Positions 1-10,427 of a stretch of 64,000 nt of DNA are shown piece after piece. The DNA is from Cardiobacteriaceae bacterium. GTDB lineage: Bacteria; Pseudomonadota; Gammaproteobacteria; Cardiobacteriales; Cardiobacteriaceae. The first letter of the stretch is position 1; every line of letters starts with the position of its first letter. Below the pieces are notes generated by a model, which saw only the letters and a program-made list of their open reading frames with translations, made no database searches and had not been told where the DNA came from. The stretch lies in contig JAUMXB010000005.1 of the NCBI GenBank assembly GCA_030529365.1, positions 58,675 through 122,674 on the forward strand, written 5' to 3'. The translations under genes were made by a program, and so were the position numbers.

Positions 1-217
1 TGGTCACGAAGCGGTTGCCGCTGTTGTCGGTGAAAGTGACCGTCATGTCCTGAAGATCGATGTCAGCCGTGCGTACCTCGCCGTTGTACACGCGATCGAG
101 GAATTGCGAATACGCCACTTCGCGCTTGTTTGCCGCAGCGCCGAATCCATCAACTTCATTGACCAGCAGCAGGAAAAGCAGAATCAACCCGCCCCAGACC
201 AGCAATGACTTTCTCAT
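1..217 (-). CDS. ftsH: FtsH ATP-dependent zinc metalloprotease, N-terminal fragment
   Basis: The first 72 residues of a minus-strand gene that runs off the left edge. The protein begins with an uncharged membrane segment (about residues 4-20) followed by a periplasmic stretch containing YSQFLDRV and a VTFTDNSGNRF-like strand, which is the usual start of FtsH, the membrane-anchored AAA+ protease. The AAA and zinc-protease domains lie outside the window. ATG is at 217-215, with an AGGAAAG Shine-Dalgarno about 13 nt upstream. It follows rlmE by 33 bp on the same strand, the conserved rlmE-ftsH pair of gammaproteobacteria, so co-transcription is likely. Confidence 0.9.
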   Translation of the reverse strand, partial: MRKSLLVWGGLILLFLLLVNEVDGFGAAANKREVAYSQFLDRVYNGEVRTADIDLQDMTVTFTDNSGNRFVT

Positions 218-250
218 ATCGTTCAATTGTCTTTCCTCATAACTTAATGA

Positions 251-874
251 TTAACCCCGGAATCCACGCGCCAACAAATACGTTTCCTGGCTTCTGGCTC
301 GCGAAGCGGCAGGTTTGCGGGTTACCACCTGGGAAAAATCCGATTTCAAATTCTTGAATAGTGTATCAAATCCGGGGCCATGAAAAATTTTTGTCAGGAA
401 ATCCCCGTTCTTCACCAGCTTGTCTTTCGCAAAATCCACTGCGAGTTCCACCAGATACAGGCTTTTCGCCTGATCCACGGATTTCACGCCGCTGGTATTT
501 GGGGCCATATCGGAAATTACCAAGTCCACGCCCCGCCCTTCTCCAACCGCCGCATTCAGGGCCTGCAAAACATCATCCTCACGGAAATCGCCCTGGATGA
601 ACGTCACGTCAGCCAGTGCATCCATCGGCAAAATATCGAGCGCAATCATGCGCCCGCGCCCTTTCAGGCAATAGCTGACATATTGCGACCAGCCGCCGGG
701 CGCCGCGCCCAGCTCCACTACGGTCATGCCCGGACGGATGATGCGATCCTTTTCCTGGATTTCCTGCAACTTGTACACCGCCCGCGAGCGCCATCCCTCC
801 TCGCGCGCCCTTTGCACATAGGGGTCGTCATGATGTTCTTTCAGCCATTTGGCCGAACTTTTACTGCGTGCCAT
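251..874 (-). CDS. rlmE: 23S rRNA (uridine2552-2'-O)-methyltransferase RlmE (FtsJ/RrmJ)
   Basis: A 207-residue SAM-dependent methyltransferase of normal family length. Family members methylate the 2'-O of U2552 in the A-loop of 23S rRNA late in 50S assembly. The SAM-binding motif [11 protein letters not shown] is at about residues 52-62. The K-D-K-E catalytic tetrad can be placed at K35, D122 (ISDMAP), K162 (LTKIFHG) and E197 (RSQETY). The N-terminus is basic, as expected for an rRNA-binding enzyme. It is divergent from yhbY, another 50S assembly factor, and sits directly upstream of ftsH. The start is the ATG at 874-872. Confidence 0.97.
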   Translation of the reverse strand: MARSKSSAKWLKEHHDDPYVQRAREEGWRSRAVYKLQEIQEKDRIIRPGMTVVELGAAPGGWSQYVSYCLKGRGRMIALDILPMDALADVTFIQGDFREDDVLQALNAAVGEGRGVDLVISDMAPNTSGVKSVDQAKSLYLVELAVDFAKDKLVKNGDFLTKIFHGPGFDTLFKNLKSDFSQVVTRKPAASRARSQETYLLARGFRG

Positions 875-927
875 GATTTATTAATCTGCTATTCTATACA
901 AACGACAATAGACTATTAGGAAAACTC

Positions 928-1218
928 ATGCTTAGCAAATCACAAATCCGCCATCTGCGCAGCGAGGCACACCATCTTCATCCTGTGGTGATGATCGGTG
1001 CGCAAGGATTGACAGAAGGCGTGCACAAGGAAATCGACCTTGCGCTCAACTCGCACGAGCTGATCAAAATCAAGCTCGGCAATCTCGATGACGATACGCA
1101 ATCGGCGATGATGGCAGACATTGCCGCGCGCCACAGCGCTGAACTGGTGCAGAAAATCGGCCATACTGCGGTCTTTTTCCGTCAACTGGCGAAAGATTCC
1201 CGTTTTGTCCTGAAATGA
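928..1218 (+). CDS. yhbY: YhbY family CRM-domain RNA-binding protein (50S assembly)
   Basis: A 96-residue single-domain CRM protein. The first part carries the HLR...HHLHPVVMIGAQGLTEGV pattern, in which the GAQG loop (residues 28-31) is the RNA-binding GxxG of the fold. E. coli YhbY associates with pre-50S particles. It is transcribed divergently from rlmE with a 53 bp intergenic region, the standard gammaproteobacterial arrangement. AGGA lies 6 nt before the ATG. A strong hairpin follows the stop codon by 2 nt. Confidence 0.95.
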   Translation: MLSKSQIRHLRSEAHHLHPVVMIGAQGLTEGVHKEIDLALNSHELIKIKLGNLDDDTQSAMMADIAARHSAELVQKIGHTAVFFRQLAKDSRFVLK

Positions 1219-1220
1219 AC

Positions 1221-1244
1221 TACCCCGCAGCAGGCTGCGGGGTA
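1221..1244 (+). terminator. Terminator-like hairpin after yhbY
   Basis: TACCCCGCAG and CTGCGGGGTA form a 10 bp perfect stem with a 4 nt loop, starting 2 nt after the yhbY stop. No long U-run follows, so release may be imperfect or Rho-assisted. Confidence 0.75.
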
Positions 1245-1300
1245 TCTATCGCTATTGAAAGTCAGAACGCTTCGGTCACTCTTTCAAAAAACAGTCGCGA

Positions 1301-1453
1301 GTAGGTTGGTGGTGCATCTCGGCAAGCTCGATAACCGTGCGCAGCACGAACCCCAACGCAATGATTTAGTCGATGTTGGGGTTCGCCTACGGCTCACCTC
1401 CGGGCACCCATGAAAATGCGGATGCATTTTCATGGGAATCCGCGCCAACCTAC
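1301..1453. repeat. Inverted-repeat element, GGTTGG family (copy 1, 153 bp)
   Basis: Bounded by GTAGGTTGG on the left and CCAACCTAC on the right. Inside are AACCCCAAC / GTTGGGGTT arms and a hairpin of CCATGAAAATGC / GCATTTTCATGG. Related copies lie at 45599-45722 and 57338-57411. The inner hairpin at 45.6 kb has compensating base changes (CCCATAAAAATGC / GCATTTTTATGGG), so the structure is conserved more than the sequence. There is no coding potential of note. Confidence 0.75.
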
Positions 1454-1528
1454 GCCTCTTCAGTCGAATTGAGTTTACAGCGTGTTTTTCGCCGCAAGCG
1501 GCGGGGAATGCACCCTTTGAGATTCACT

Positions 1529-1577
1529 GCTTTATTTGGAGTTGATTGCATCAAGGTATCAATTGTCAACAGCCCCT
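1529..1577. repeat. 49 bp right end of a MITE-like element, also at 21617-21665
   Basis: This stretch (from GCTTTATTTGGAG to the terminal AATTGTCAACAGCCCCT) aligns without gaps to 21617-21665. In the latter copy the terminal motif is one of two inverted ends. No matching left end was found upstream here, so this looks like a solo or decayed end, directly abutting the 309 bp repeat. Confidence 0.55.
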
Positions 1578-1884
1578 AGAGCAAATTGGATTCATCTGTT
1601 TGCACATGTAGTTGCGACGAAGCGCCTCAAAACCCCTGGGCGCAGCCGCAGACGCGGGGCTTTTTTGGCGGAAATACGGGCTTGGGTGTTTGAGCGCAGC
1701 GAGTTTACAAGCCCGCCGCCAAAAGCCCCGCGGCAAGGGAAAACTGCGCCCCGGGGTCGCCTTTCTTTGGTTACTTTCTTTGGCGACGCAAAGAAAGTAA
1801 CCGGCCGCGCGGCCGCAAAGCGCAATCTCGAAAAGAGAGAATCATGCAGAAAATCGCCGTGGAGCTTGTTGGCGCAAAAATTGT
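1576..1884. repeat. 309 bp dispersed repeat, copy 1
   Basis: Nearly identical and of equal length to 48732-49040. Both begin TAGAGCAAATT and end near CAAA(A/T)ATTGT. It contains a 13 bp perfect hairpin (GGTTACTTTCTTT / AAAGAAAGTAACC, 1769-1802). Open frames on both strands are repeat artefacts: they are shared only with the other copy and resemble no protein family. The element stops 5 bp short of the ltaE stop codon, so its hairpin may serve as the ltaE terminator. Region 1245-1888 otherwise holds no gene. Confidence 0.8.
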
Positions 1885-1888
1885 ACCC

Positions 1889-2935
1889 TTAGGCCAGCGC
1901 CCGTGCTGTCGCCGCGAGCAGCGCATCGACATGCGCTTCCTGCGTATCGAAGCTGCACATGAGGCGTACCGTGCCGTCCTGATCCCAGTCGTAGAAAAAC
2001 GTGGTTTGCCGCACTTTGTCGGCGACGCCCGCCGGCAGGCGCACGAATACGCCATTGGCCTGATGCGGATAGACAAATTCAACGCCTTCCATTTTCGCAA
2101 GCCCTTGCGCAAGGCGCGCTGCCATCGCATTGGCGTGCGCGGCTGAGCGCCGCCACAAATCGCCTTCGAGCAGCGCGATGAACTGCGCGGCAATAAAGCG
2201 CATTTTCGAGGCGAGCTGCATATTGAGTTTGCGCAGGTATTTCATACCGTCGGAAACCCTTTCAGGATTCAGTACCACCACGCATTCGCCCAGCAACAGA
2301 CCATTCTTGGTTCCACCGAAAGAAAGGATATCGACGCCGGCGTCCGTGGTGAGCGCGCGCAGCGGCACATCGAGCGCAACGGCGGCATTGGCAAGCCGCG
2401 CGCCATCCATGTGCAGCGCCATGCCGTATTCATGGCAGCAGTCGGCAATGGCGCGGATTTCGTCCGGCGTATAGACCGTGCCCACTTCCGTGCATTGCGT
2501 AAGGCTCACCGCAAGCGGCTGGGCGCGGTGCTCGAAGCCGTAGCCATGCGCTTCGCGGCGGACACGTTCGGGCGTGAGCTTGCCGTCGGGCGTGGGTATC
2601 GTCCACAACTTGAAACCGCCAACAGCCTGCGGCGCGGTGCTTTCATCATGATGCACATGCGCGGTATCCGCGCAAATCACCGCGCCCCAGCGCGGCAAAA
2701 CCGCCTGCAAGGCCAGCACGTTGGCGCCGGTGCCGTTGAAGACGGCAAAGGCCTCTGCCGCCTCGCCGAAATGGGCGCGGAACACGGCCTGCATGTTTTC
2801 CGTATAGGGATCATTGCCATAGGCGCCGACATGGCCGCCATTGGCCCCGGCCATCGCGGCGAGAATCTCGGGATGCACGCCGGAGTAGTTATCGGAAGCG
2901 AAGGCATGGGATTGCGGATCGTGGAGTATTTTCAT
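1889..2935 (-). CDS. ltaE: Low-specificity L-threonine aldolase
   Basis: A 348-residue PLP enzyme of the beta-eliminating lyase/threonine aldolase family, which cleaves L-threonine and L-allo-threonine to glycine and acetaldehyde. The N-terminus FASDNYSGVHPEIL is typical. HMDGAR (D177) contacts the PLP pyridine nitrogen, and the Schiff-base lysine is K210 in SFGGTKNG. Length is normal. It lies 26 bp downstream of a small unknown gene on the same strand and may be co-transcribed with it. No clear Shine-Dalgarno precedes the ATG at 2935. The 3' end abuts the 309 bp repeat. Confidence 0.93.
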   Translation of the reverse strand: MKILHDPQSHAFASDNYSGVHPEILAAMAGANGGHVGAYGNDPYTENMQAVFRAHFGEAAEAFAVFNGTGANVLALQAVLPRWGAVICADTAHVHHDESTAPQAVGGFKLWTIPTPDGKLTPERVRREAHGYGFEHRAQPLAVSLTQCTEVGTVYTPDEIRAIADCCHEYGMALHMDGARLANAAVALDVPLRALTTDAGVDILSFGGTKNGLLLGECVVVLNPERVSDGMKYLRKLNMQLASKMRFIAAQFIALLEGDLWRRSAAHANAMAARLAQGLAKMEGVEFVYPHQANGVFVRLPAGVADKVRQTTFFYDWDQDGTVRLMCSFDTQEAHVDALLAATARALA

Positions 2936-2961
2936 GGTTAAAACGGGATTTATTAAATAAT

Positions 2962-3324
2962 TTAATCAGTATTATTTCGTACCCAAGAATAGGAATTTAC
3001 CTGACCGTTTTTCTTTTTGTCAAAAATACGCTTAGTGTCTTCAGCCAATACTGCTTTCAGCAACCACCCTGCATCTTGTGCAGCTTGATCGAATGCTTCT
3101 TCATCGCTTTTCCCCTCATTACTGTGTTTCCACCACAGATCTTCTAAAGGAGTTCCCGTCCAGACCGCATTTGTTCCACCGAATAAGTCCCTCAAAGAAA
3201 AGGGTTCATTTTCTCTATTTTTCAGCCAGCAATACACAGCACCTTTAATAAAAGCCTTGGCCAGCAAAATTTCCCGTTCATTTAATCCCCTGACTTTATA
3301 TATGGTTTCTTCGTGCAAAAACAT
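2962..3324 (-). CDS. Hypothetical protein, 120 aa
   Basis: Not recognised. A 120-residue soluble protein, rich in Trp (CWLKN, VWTG, LWWKH, GWLLK, YSWVR) and charged residues, with no signal peptide or membrane segment. The coding sequence is visibly more AT-rich than its neighbours, which may indicate recent acquisition. GGGGAAG lies just upstream of the ATG at 3324-3322. It precedes ltaE by 26 bp. The pattern of small AT-rich soluble proteins resembles immunity or orphan accessory proteins, but nothing in the sequence proves this. Confidence 0.65.
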   Translation of the reverse strand: MFLHEETIYKVRGLNEREILLAKAFIKGAVYCWLKNRENEPFSLRDLFGGTNAVWTGTPLEDLWWKHSNEGKSDEEAFDQAAQDAGWLLKAVLAEDTKRIFDKKKNGQVNSYSWVRNNTD

Positions 3325-3356
3325 ATTACTTCCCCATAGTCTCGTAAAATAGGATA

Positions 3357-3432
3357 GCTATTTTTTACCAAACAAAAGCACTTATCATGAGAAATTTTCT
3401 CACGATAAGCGCTCTGTCATGATAAAAAACGA
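3357..3432. repeat. AAGCGCTT palindromic element, copy 1 (two cores)
   Basis: Left end GCTATTTTTTACC, cores AAGCACTT and AAGCGCT, central palindrome GAGAAATTTTCTC, right end GATAAAAAACGAT. Core starts are 31 bp apart. It fills the gap just downstream of lpdA. Confidence 0.85.
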
Positions 3433-4893
<1,461 letters not shown>

Positions 4894-4909
4894 TTAATTC
4901 ATTAAATGG

Positions 4910-4997
4910 CAAAAAATATTGATTTTTTACCACTATAAAGCGCTTATTGTGAGAAAATTTTTCATGTAAAGCGCTTAATGGTGAGAAAATTTCCCAT
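4910..4997. repeat. AAGCGCTT palindromic element, copy 2 (two cores)
   Basis: Left end ATTGATTTTTTACCA, two AAGCGCTT cores 31 bp apart, central GTGAGAAAATTTTTCA, then GGTGAGAAAATTTCCC. Located between sucB and lpdA. The rest of the gap (about 5000-5124) contains a GATGGTGGGTTGACACCC fragment of the dispersed GGGTGGGT family. Confidence 0.85.
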
Positions 4998-5124
4998 TTT
5001 GTTATGGTGCGGGCACTTTGCGTTCAGCGTTGCCTTAACGTTGGCCACGAATAGCAGACCTGCAATCGCTGCGCGATGGTGGGTTGACACCCACTCTACG
5101 TGGCACCCTACGGTTTTTGTACAT

Positions 5125-5149
5125 AAAAAAGGCGCGGGGATGCCGCGCC
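5125..5149 (-). terminator. Rho-independent terminator of sucAB
   Basis: On the minus strand AGGCGCGG-CATC-CCGCGCCT followed by TTTTTT, starting 13 nt after the sucB stop. Stem and U-run are both good. Confidence 0.9.
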
Positions 5150-5162
5150 TGTGGTGCCGAAA

Positions 5163-6326
5163 TTAGACGCCGAGCAACATGCGTGCCGGATCCTCCAGCG
5201 CATTCTTGATGGCAACGAGGAAGCTCACGGCTTCGCGGCCATCGATGATGCGATGATCGTAGGTCACGGCCAGGTACATCACCGGACGGATGACGATTTC
5301 GCCGTTTTCCACCACCGGACGCTCAACGATGTTGTGCATGCCGAGAATCGCGCTTTGCGGCGGGTTCAGGATGGGCGTGGAGAGCATGGAGCCGAAGGTG
5401 CCGCCATTGGTGATGGAGAAGGTGCCGCCGGTCATTTCTTCCAGCGAGAGCGTGCCCGCCTTGGTTTTGTCGGCGAAGTCCTTGATGCCCAGTTCGATGT
5501 CGGCAAGGCTCATGTGTTCGGCGTTGCGCAGGATGGGCACCACGAGACCGCGCGGGCCGGAAACGGCAATACCGATGTCGTAGTAGTTGTGGTAGATGAT
5601 ATCGTCGCCATCGATGGAAGCGTTCACGGCCGGGAACTGGCGCAGCGCTTCAATGGAGGCTTTCACGAAGAAGGACATGAAGCCGAGCTTGATGTCGTAT
5701 TTCTTCACGAACTGGTCCTGATATTTCTTGCGCAGGTCCATGATGGGCTTCATGTTCACTTCGTTGAACGTGGTGAGCATGGCCGCGCCCTGCTGCGCTT
5801 CGATCAGGCGCTCGGCGATGCGCTTGCGCATGCGCGTCATCGGCACGCGCTCTTCATGACGGCTGCCGCCGCCCGCGATGTGCACCTTGACGTCGTTCTT
5901 GGTGACGCGTCCGCCACGGCCGCTGCCGGCAACATCGGCGGTTTTCACGTCGTTCTCGGCAGCCATCTTGCGCGCGGCAGGCGAAGCGTTCTTGTCAACG
6001 GCAACGCTGGCAGCGGCAGCAGCCGGTGCCGCAGCGGCAGGCGCTTGCGCCTTGGTTTCTTCGGCGGCTGGCGCGGCAGCCGGTGCGGCGCCCGCTTCAA
6101 TATGGGCAACGATGGTGCCGCTGGTCACGGTGGCGCCGTCTTCATGGAGAATGGCTTTCAGGACGCCGGATACCGGCGCCGGCATTTCCAGCACGACCTT
6201 GTCGGTTTCCAGATCAACGAGGTTGTCGCCTTCATTGACGAAATCGCCAATTTTGAAATGCCAGTCCACCAGGGTGGCGTCGGCAACGGATTCCGGCAAT
6301 TCAGGAACTTTGACTTCTGTACTCAT
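5163..6326 (-). CDS. sucB: Dihydrolipoyllysine-residue succinyltransferase (E2 of 2-oxoglutarate dehydrogenase)
   Basis: A 387-residue E2. One lipoyl domain (residues 1-78) carries the lipoylated lysine K43 in [11 protein letters not shown]. An Ala/Pro linker (about 80-108) follows, then the E1/E3-binding domain ([13 protein letters not shown] onwards) ending in [11 protein letters not shown]. The C-terminal catalytic domain has H358 and D362 in [12 protein letters not shown] single lipoyl domain and the catalytic sequence fit the succinyl- rather than acetyl-transferase. It starts 34 bp downstream of sucA and is closed by a strong terminator. Confidence 0.96.
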   Translation of the reverse strand: MSTEVKVPELPESVADATLVDWHFKIGDFVNEGDNLVDLETDKVVLEMPAPVSGVLKAILHEDGATVTSGTIVAHIEAGAAPAAAPAAEETKAQAPAAAAPAAAAASVAVDKNASPAARKMAAENDVKTADVAGSGRGGRVTKNDVKVHIAGGGSRHEERVPMTRMRKRIAERLIEAQQGAAMLTTFNEVNMKPIMDLRKKYQDQFVKKYDIKLGFMSFFVKASIEALRQFPAVNASIDGDDIIYHNYYDIGIAVSGPRGLVVPILRNAEHMSLADIELGIKDFADKTKAGTLSLEEMTGGTFSITNGGTFGSMLSTPILNPPQSAILGMHNIVERPVVENGEIVIRPVMYLAVTYDHRIIDGREAVSFLVAIKNALEDPARMLLGV

Positions 6327-6360
6327 AATGATGAACCTCTAAAACATGAATAATGATTGA

Positions 6361-9189
6361 TCAGGAGAGATCGAGCGCCTGCCCGACCAGCGCCGCTTGC
6401 TCAACGGCATGAACTTTGGCATAACCGGCTGCGGTGGAAGCAGATTCTTCACGGCCAATGTAGTTGACACGGCGGCCTTCCGGCACGGCGTCCATCAGCG
6501 ATTCGTAAATCTGGTGCCATGCGCCCTGGTTGCGCGGCTCTTCCTGGCACCAGACGATCTGCGCGTCTTGCGGATATTTTTCGATTTCCGCACGCAGGGC
6601 CTTGACCGGGAAGGGATACAGCTGCTCGACACGGATGAGGGCAACATCGTTCCTGCCTTCGTCGCGGCGCTTTTGCAGCAGGTCGTAATACACCTTGCCG
6701 GAGCAGAGGATGATGCGCTTGACCTTGCTCTTGTCGAGATTGTCGATTTCGCCGATGACTTCCTGGAAGCGGCCGTTGGCCAGCTCGTCGAGGCTGCTGA
6801 CGGCAAGTTTGTGGCGCAGCAGCGACTTGGGCGACATCACGACCAGCGGCTTCCTGAAGGTGCGCAATACCTGGCGGCGCAGCATGTGGTAAACCTGCGC
6901 GGGCGTCGAGGGTACGCATACCTGCATGTTGTCTTTCGCGCACAGTTGCAGATAGCGCTCAAGGCGCGCCGAGGAGTGTTCCGGGCCCTGGCCTTCATAG
7001 CCGTGCGGCAGGAGCATGACGAGTCCGCTGAAGCGATCCCACTTGGTTTCGCCGGAGGCAATGAACTGGTCGATGATGACTTGCGCGCCGTTGGCAAAAT
7101 CGCCGAATTGCGCTTCCCAGATAATCAGCCCCTTGGGCTCGGCAGTGGAATAGCCATATTCAAATCCGAGCACGCCGCATTCGGAGAGCAGAGAATCGAT
7201 CACGCGTACGGTGGGCTGGTTGTCGGCAATATGGGCAAGCGCCATGTAGCTGTCGCCGGTGGTCTGGTCGTGGATCACGGCATGGCGGTGCGAGAAGGTG
7301 CCGCGGCCGCAGTCTTCGCCGGATACGCGCACCTGATAGCCTTGGTCGAGCAGGGTGGCATAGGCAAGGTTTTCCGCGGTGCCCCAGTCGAGATCCTGGT
7401 TGCCGGCGCTCATGTCGCGGCGGGTTTCCAGCATTTTTTCGACGATTTTGTGCGGCACAAAGCCTTCCGGCACGGAGAAGATTTTTGCGCCCAGCTCGGA
7501 AAGGCGCTTGATGTCGAAAGTGGTATCAACCGGCGCATCCCAGTTTTCTTCACGCAGGGCGTACCATTCGCGCGCAAGGGCATCGTTGCGGTCGATCTTG
7601 ATCGGCTCGGCCACCGGATTGCCGGCTTCGAGGCGGGCGCGGTAGTCTTCCTGCATTTTTTCGTAATCCCCGGCGGCAATCACGCCATCGGCTTCGAGTT
7701 TTTTCGCATAGACTTCTGCCGGCACCGGATGCTTGCGGATCTTCTGGTACATCATCGGCTGGGTGGCTGACGGCTCGTCCGCTTCGTTGTGGCCGAGGCG
7801 GCGGTAGCAGACGAGATCGATGAAGATGTCTTTCTTGAATTCGAGCATGTACTTGGCGGCAAGAATACCGGCAAAGGCCAGCGCTTCCGGATCATCGCCA
7901 TTGACGTGCAAAATCGGTGCCTGAATGGATTTGGCGATATCGGTGCAGTACATGGACGAACGCGCATCGAGCAGGTTGGACGTGGTAAAGCCGATCTGGT
8001 TGTTGACCACGATATGAATCGCGCCGCCCACCTGATAACCGCGCAACTGCGAAAGCTGCAACACTTCCTGGTTCACGCCCTGGCCGGCCAGCGCCGCGTC
8101 GCCATGAATGAGGATGGGCACGGCCTTGTTGGCAATATCGCGGATGGATTTGTCGCGGAATTTTTCCTGCCGCAGGCGCTCGAGGCGCGCACGGGTTGAA
8201 CCCATTTGCACGGCGTTGACGAATTCCAGGTGCGACGGGTTGTAGGCCAGGGTGAGGTCAACGGTATTGTCGCCGTAGGTGACGCGCGAAGAATAGCCCA
8301 TGTGGTATTTCACGTCGCCGCTGCGGTTGGCGGCAGGCACCAGCTTGCCGTCGAACTCGTCAAAGAGCGATTGCGGGCTCTTGCCGAGGATGTTGATGAG
8401 CATGTTCAAACGGCCGCGGTGCGCCATGGCGATGCCGATTTCTTCCGTGCCCTCGCCGCCGAGATAGCGGATGATTTCGTAAGTGAGCGGAATCAGGCCG
8501 TCGCCGCCTTCCAGCGAGAAGCGCTTCTGGCCGACATAGCGCTTGTGCAGGTATTTTTCCATGCCATCGGCTGCCACCAGCTTCTCCAGCAGCGCCTTGC
8601 GCTGCTCGCTGCCGAAGCCGAAATGCTTTTCGGCGCTTTCCAGCGCATCGAAGAAGAATTTGCGCTCGGCCACTTCATTGACATGCGCCACTTCAAGGCC
8701 AATATGGTTGGCATAGGCGTTTTCCAGTTTCTTGAGAAGATCGGCGAGCTTCATGTTTTCTTGGCCGAAAGCGCCGTCCACAAAGAAGGTTTCGCCCAAA
8801 TCATTCTTGTCGAGGCCGTGATATTCAATCTGGCACTCCGGCAGCACGCGACGCTCGCGGATTTTTGCCGGATCCACGTCCGCGCCCCAGTGTGCACGAT
8901 GACGGAAATCGCGAATCAGCGAGCGCACCGCAATCTGCTTGGCTGCATCAGCATCGCCACCTGCCGCCGCAACAAACGGCATCTGCGCCAGCGCCTCGAA
9001 CTTTTCCTGCACGTCAAGCCGCGAGCGCTCATTGTCGGCATTGCCCTTGATGGCGGCGAAATGCTTTTGCCATTCGGGGCTAACGCTTTGCGGATCCGCG
9101 AGATAATCTTCATAAAGCGCTTCGATATAGGCCGCGTTCCCGCCGTACAAACCAGAAGAATCAATTTGATTCTTGTATTGCGATGACAT
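6361..9189 (-). CDS. sucA: 2-oxoglutarate dehydrogenase E1 component
   Basis: A 942-residue thiamine-diphosphate decarboxylase, the E1 of the TCA-cycle 2-oxoglutarate dehydrogenase complex. The N-terminus GNAAYIEALYEDYLADP is the E2/E3-binding arm, IAMAHRGRLNML is substrate-site sequence, and GDAALAGQGVNQE plus VVNNQIGFTT form the ThDP/Mg region. The start at 9189 (MSSQYK) is preferred over an ATG 24 nt upstream because AGGGAG sits 6 nt before it. It heads the sucA-sucB operon. sucCD and sdh are not in the window. Confidence 0.96.
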   Translation of the reverse strand: MSSQYKNQIDSSGLYGGNAAYIEALYEDYLADPQSVSPEWQKHFAAIKGNADNERSRLDVQEKFEALAQMPFVAAAGGDADAAKQIAVRSLIRDFRHRAHWGADVDPAKIRERRVLPECQIEYHGLDKNDLGETFFVDGAFGQENMKLADLLKKLENAYANHIGLEVAHVNEVAERKFFFDALESAEKHFGFGSEQRKALLEKLVAADGMEKYLHKRYVGQKRFSLEGGDGLIPLTYEIIRYLGGEGTEEIGIAMAHRGRLNMLINILGKSPQSLFDEFDGKLVPAANRSGDVKYHMGYSSRVTYGDNTVDLTLAYNPSHLEFVNAVQMGSTRARLERLRQEKFRDKSIRDIANKAVPILIHGDAALAGQGVNQEVLQLSQLRGYQVGGAIHIVVNNQIGFTTSNLLDARSSMYCTDIAKSIQAPILHVNGDDPEALAFAGILAAKYMLEFKKDIFIDLVCYRRLGHNEADEPSATQPMMYQKIRKHPVPAEVYAKKLEADGVIAAGDYEKMQEDYRARLEAGNPVAEPIKIDRNDALAREWYALREENWDAPVDTTFDIKRLSELGAKIFSVPEGFVPHKIVEKMLETRRDMSAGNQDLDWGTAENLAYATLLDQGYQVRVSGEDCGRGTFSHRHAVIHDQTTGDSYMALAHIADNQPTVRVIDSLLSECGVLGFEYGYSTAEPKGLIIWEAQFGDFANGAQVIIDQFIASGETKWDRFSGLVMLLPHGYEGQGPEHSSARLERYLQLCAKDNMQVCVPSTPAQVYHMLRRQVLRTFRKPLVVMSPKSLLRHKLAVSSLDELANGRFQEVIGEIDNLDKSKVKRIILCSGKVYYDLLQKRRDEGRNDVALIRVEQLYPFPVKALRAEIEKYPQDAQIVWCQEEPRNQGAWHQIYESLMDAVPEGRRVNYIGREESASTAAGYAKVHAVEQAALVGQALDLS

Positions 9190-9229
9190 GGTTTCTCCCT
9201 TGATGAAACTCACAGATTAAATTCTCGAT

Positions 9230-9258
9230 ATGATACTGCGCCGCCGTTGCAGGCTCAA
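9230..9258 (-). promoter_or_regulatory. Putative sigma70 promoter of sucAB
   Basis: Minus-strand TTGAGC, 17 bp spacer, TATCAT, about 40 nt upstream of the sucA start. Confidence 0.6.
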
Positions 9259-9349
9259 TGAAAAAAACCGCTTCGCGAACCCTTTCTCGTCATGACACGT
9301 TCCCTGCCCAACAAAAAACGCCGAACCGCCTGGTGTCTGATATTAGAAA

Positions 9350-9404
9350 TGGTAAATTTTCTCGCCCATAAGCGCTTATCACGGTAAAAATACGCTATTT
9401 TATG
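9350..9404. repeat. AAGCGCTT palindromic element, copy 3 (single core)
   Basis: GGTAAATTTTCTCGCCCAT, one AAGCGCTT, then CACGGTAAAAATACGCTAT. A short form of the family, in the sucA-rpmJ gap. The rest of 9259-9473 shows no gene. Confidence 0.75.
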
Positions 9405-9473
9405 AAATTTAATAGAATGTTTTTACCGTTTTTTAAAAGATTTTGAAAAATCTCCAGCGCGCTCTCCAGGCAT

Positions 9474-9502
9474 AAAAAACGCCGCAGTATTTGCGGCGTT
9501 TT
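9474..9502 (-). terminator. Rho-independent terminator of rpmJ
   Basis: Minus strand AAAACGCCGC-AAATACT-GCGGCGTTTT with further Ts, starting about 15 nt after the rpmJ stop. Confidence 0.9.
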
Positions 9503-9517
9503 ACAAGAAGCGGCGAA

Positions 9518-9643
9518 TCAACGCTGACGTGCTTTCAAACGCTTGTCAGACTTGCAGATCACGAACAATTTGCCACGACGCTTGACGATTTGGCAGTCGC
9601 GGCTGCGGTTTTTCGCGCTCTTCAATGAAGACACAACTTTCAT
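9518..9643 (-). CDS. rpmJ: 50S ribosomal protein L36, cysteine-poor (YkgO-type)
   Basis: A 41-residue basic protein reading [18 protein letters not shown]...KARQR. This is the longer L36 form, like E. coli YkgO. The canonical 37-38 residue L36 binds zinc through three Cys and one His. Here only C17 and C30 remain, so zinc binding is probably lost. AGGAG precedes the ATG by 7 nt. The gene is monocistronic with its own terminator. In bacteria with both forms this version replaces the zinc form under zinc starvation; whether a zinc-type copy exists elsewhere cannot be seen. Confidence 0.93.
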   Translation of the reverse strand: MKVVSSLKSAKNRSRDCQIVKRRGKLFVICKSDKRLKARQR

Positions 9644-9724
9644 TATTTTCTCCTGAAACCATTTTTGCGGCGCGGCAGTATAGCAAAAAACCGTGCTGAT
9701 ACCAGCTTTTTCTGAGCGAAAATG

Positions 9725-9752
9725 TTTGCATATCCTGCGCCTTTGCTATACT
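9725..9752 (+). promoter_or_regulatory. Putative sigma70 promoter of the BON lipoprotein gene
   Basis: TTTGCA, 16 bp spacer, TATACT, about 77 nt upstream of the ATG at 9829. Confidence 0.5.
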
Positions 9753-9828
9753 CGCTGCCCTGTATGGTGCCGGAAGGGTTTTTGCTGCCCGCTCCGGGCA
9801 TTCCGCTTCTCTGCAAGGACTCACAACC

Positions 9829-10401
9829 ATGAAAAAAATCCTTTTCGTGACACTGCTCGGCACACTGGCGCTGCAAGGCTGCGCGCCCATCATCATCGGC
9901 GGCGCGGCGACTGGTGCCGGCGTCATTCACGATCGCCGCAGCGCCGGCACCGTGATTGACGACAACACCGCCGAACTCGCCATTTCCGCAAGAATCAACA
10001 GCACACCGCCGTTGCGCGACAACAGCCATGTCAGCGTCACCGGCTATGCCACCGAAATCCTGCTTACCGGCGAAGCCTTCAACGACACCGTGCGCAGCCA
10101 GATCGAAACGCTGGCGCGTGCGCAGGCGGGCGTCACCAAAGTGCACAACTACATCCTCGTTGGCCGCCCGTCCACCCTCTCCGAGCGCGGCTACGATGCC
10201 AAGCAGACCGCCAAGGTGAAAGCCGCGCTGTTCGACGTGCGCGTGCCCGGCTTTGATCCTTCGCGCGTGAAAGTCGTCACCGAACACGGCGTCACCTACC
10301 TCATGGGCATCGTCAGCCAGCAGGAAGCACAGGCTGTTGCCGACATCGCCAGCCGCGTTTCCGGCGTGCAGAAAATCGTCACCCTTTTCCAGATCCGCTA
10401 A
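9829..10401 (+). CDS. dolP: Outer-membrane BON-domain lipoprotein (DolP/YraP-like)
   Basis: A 190-residue lipoprotein. The signal peptide [18 protein letters not shown] ends in lipobox LQGC with C18 as the lipidated residue. Two BON domains follow, at about 45-115 and 120-190, each with alternating hydrophobic strands and VxVxGxV-type turns ([20 protein letters not shown]). DolP of E. coli is an outer-membrane lipoprotein that binds anionic phospholipid and supports envelope integrity. AAGGA precedes the ATG. It is divergent from rpmJ and 26 bp upstream of ilvD. Confidence 0.88.
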   Translation: MKKILFVTLLGTLALQGCAPIIIGGAATGAGVIHDRRSAGTVIDDNTAELAISARINSTPPLRDNSHVSVTGYATEILLTGEAFNDTVRSQIETLARAQAGVTKVHNYILVGRPSTLSERGYDAKQTAKVKAALFDVRVPGFDPSRVKVVTEHGVTYLMGIVSQQEAQAVADIASRVSGVQKIVTLFQIR

Positions 10402-10427
10402 AAAAACCATCATCATCCGAGGCAAAC

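Noticed and set aside
1536..1892. Open frames across the 309 bp repeat (also 1592-1825, 48716-49069 and 48748-48981) as possible genes
   Set aside because: They occur only in the two repeat copies, in several frames at once, without ribosome-binding sites, and look like repeat-derived artefacts.
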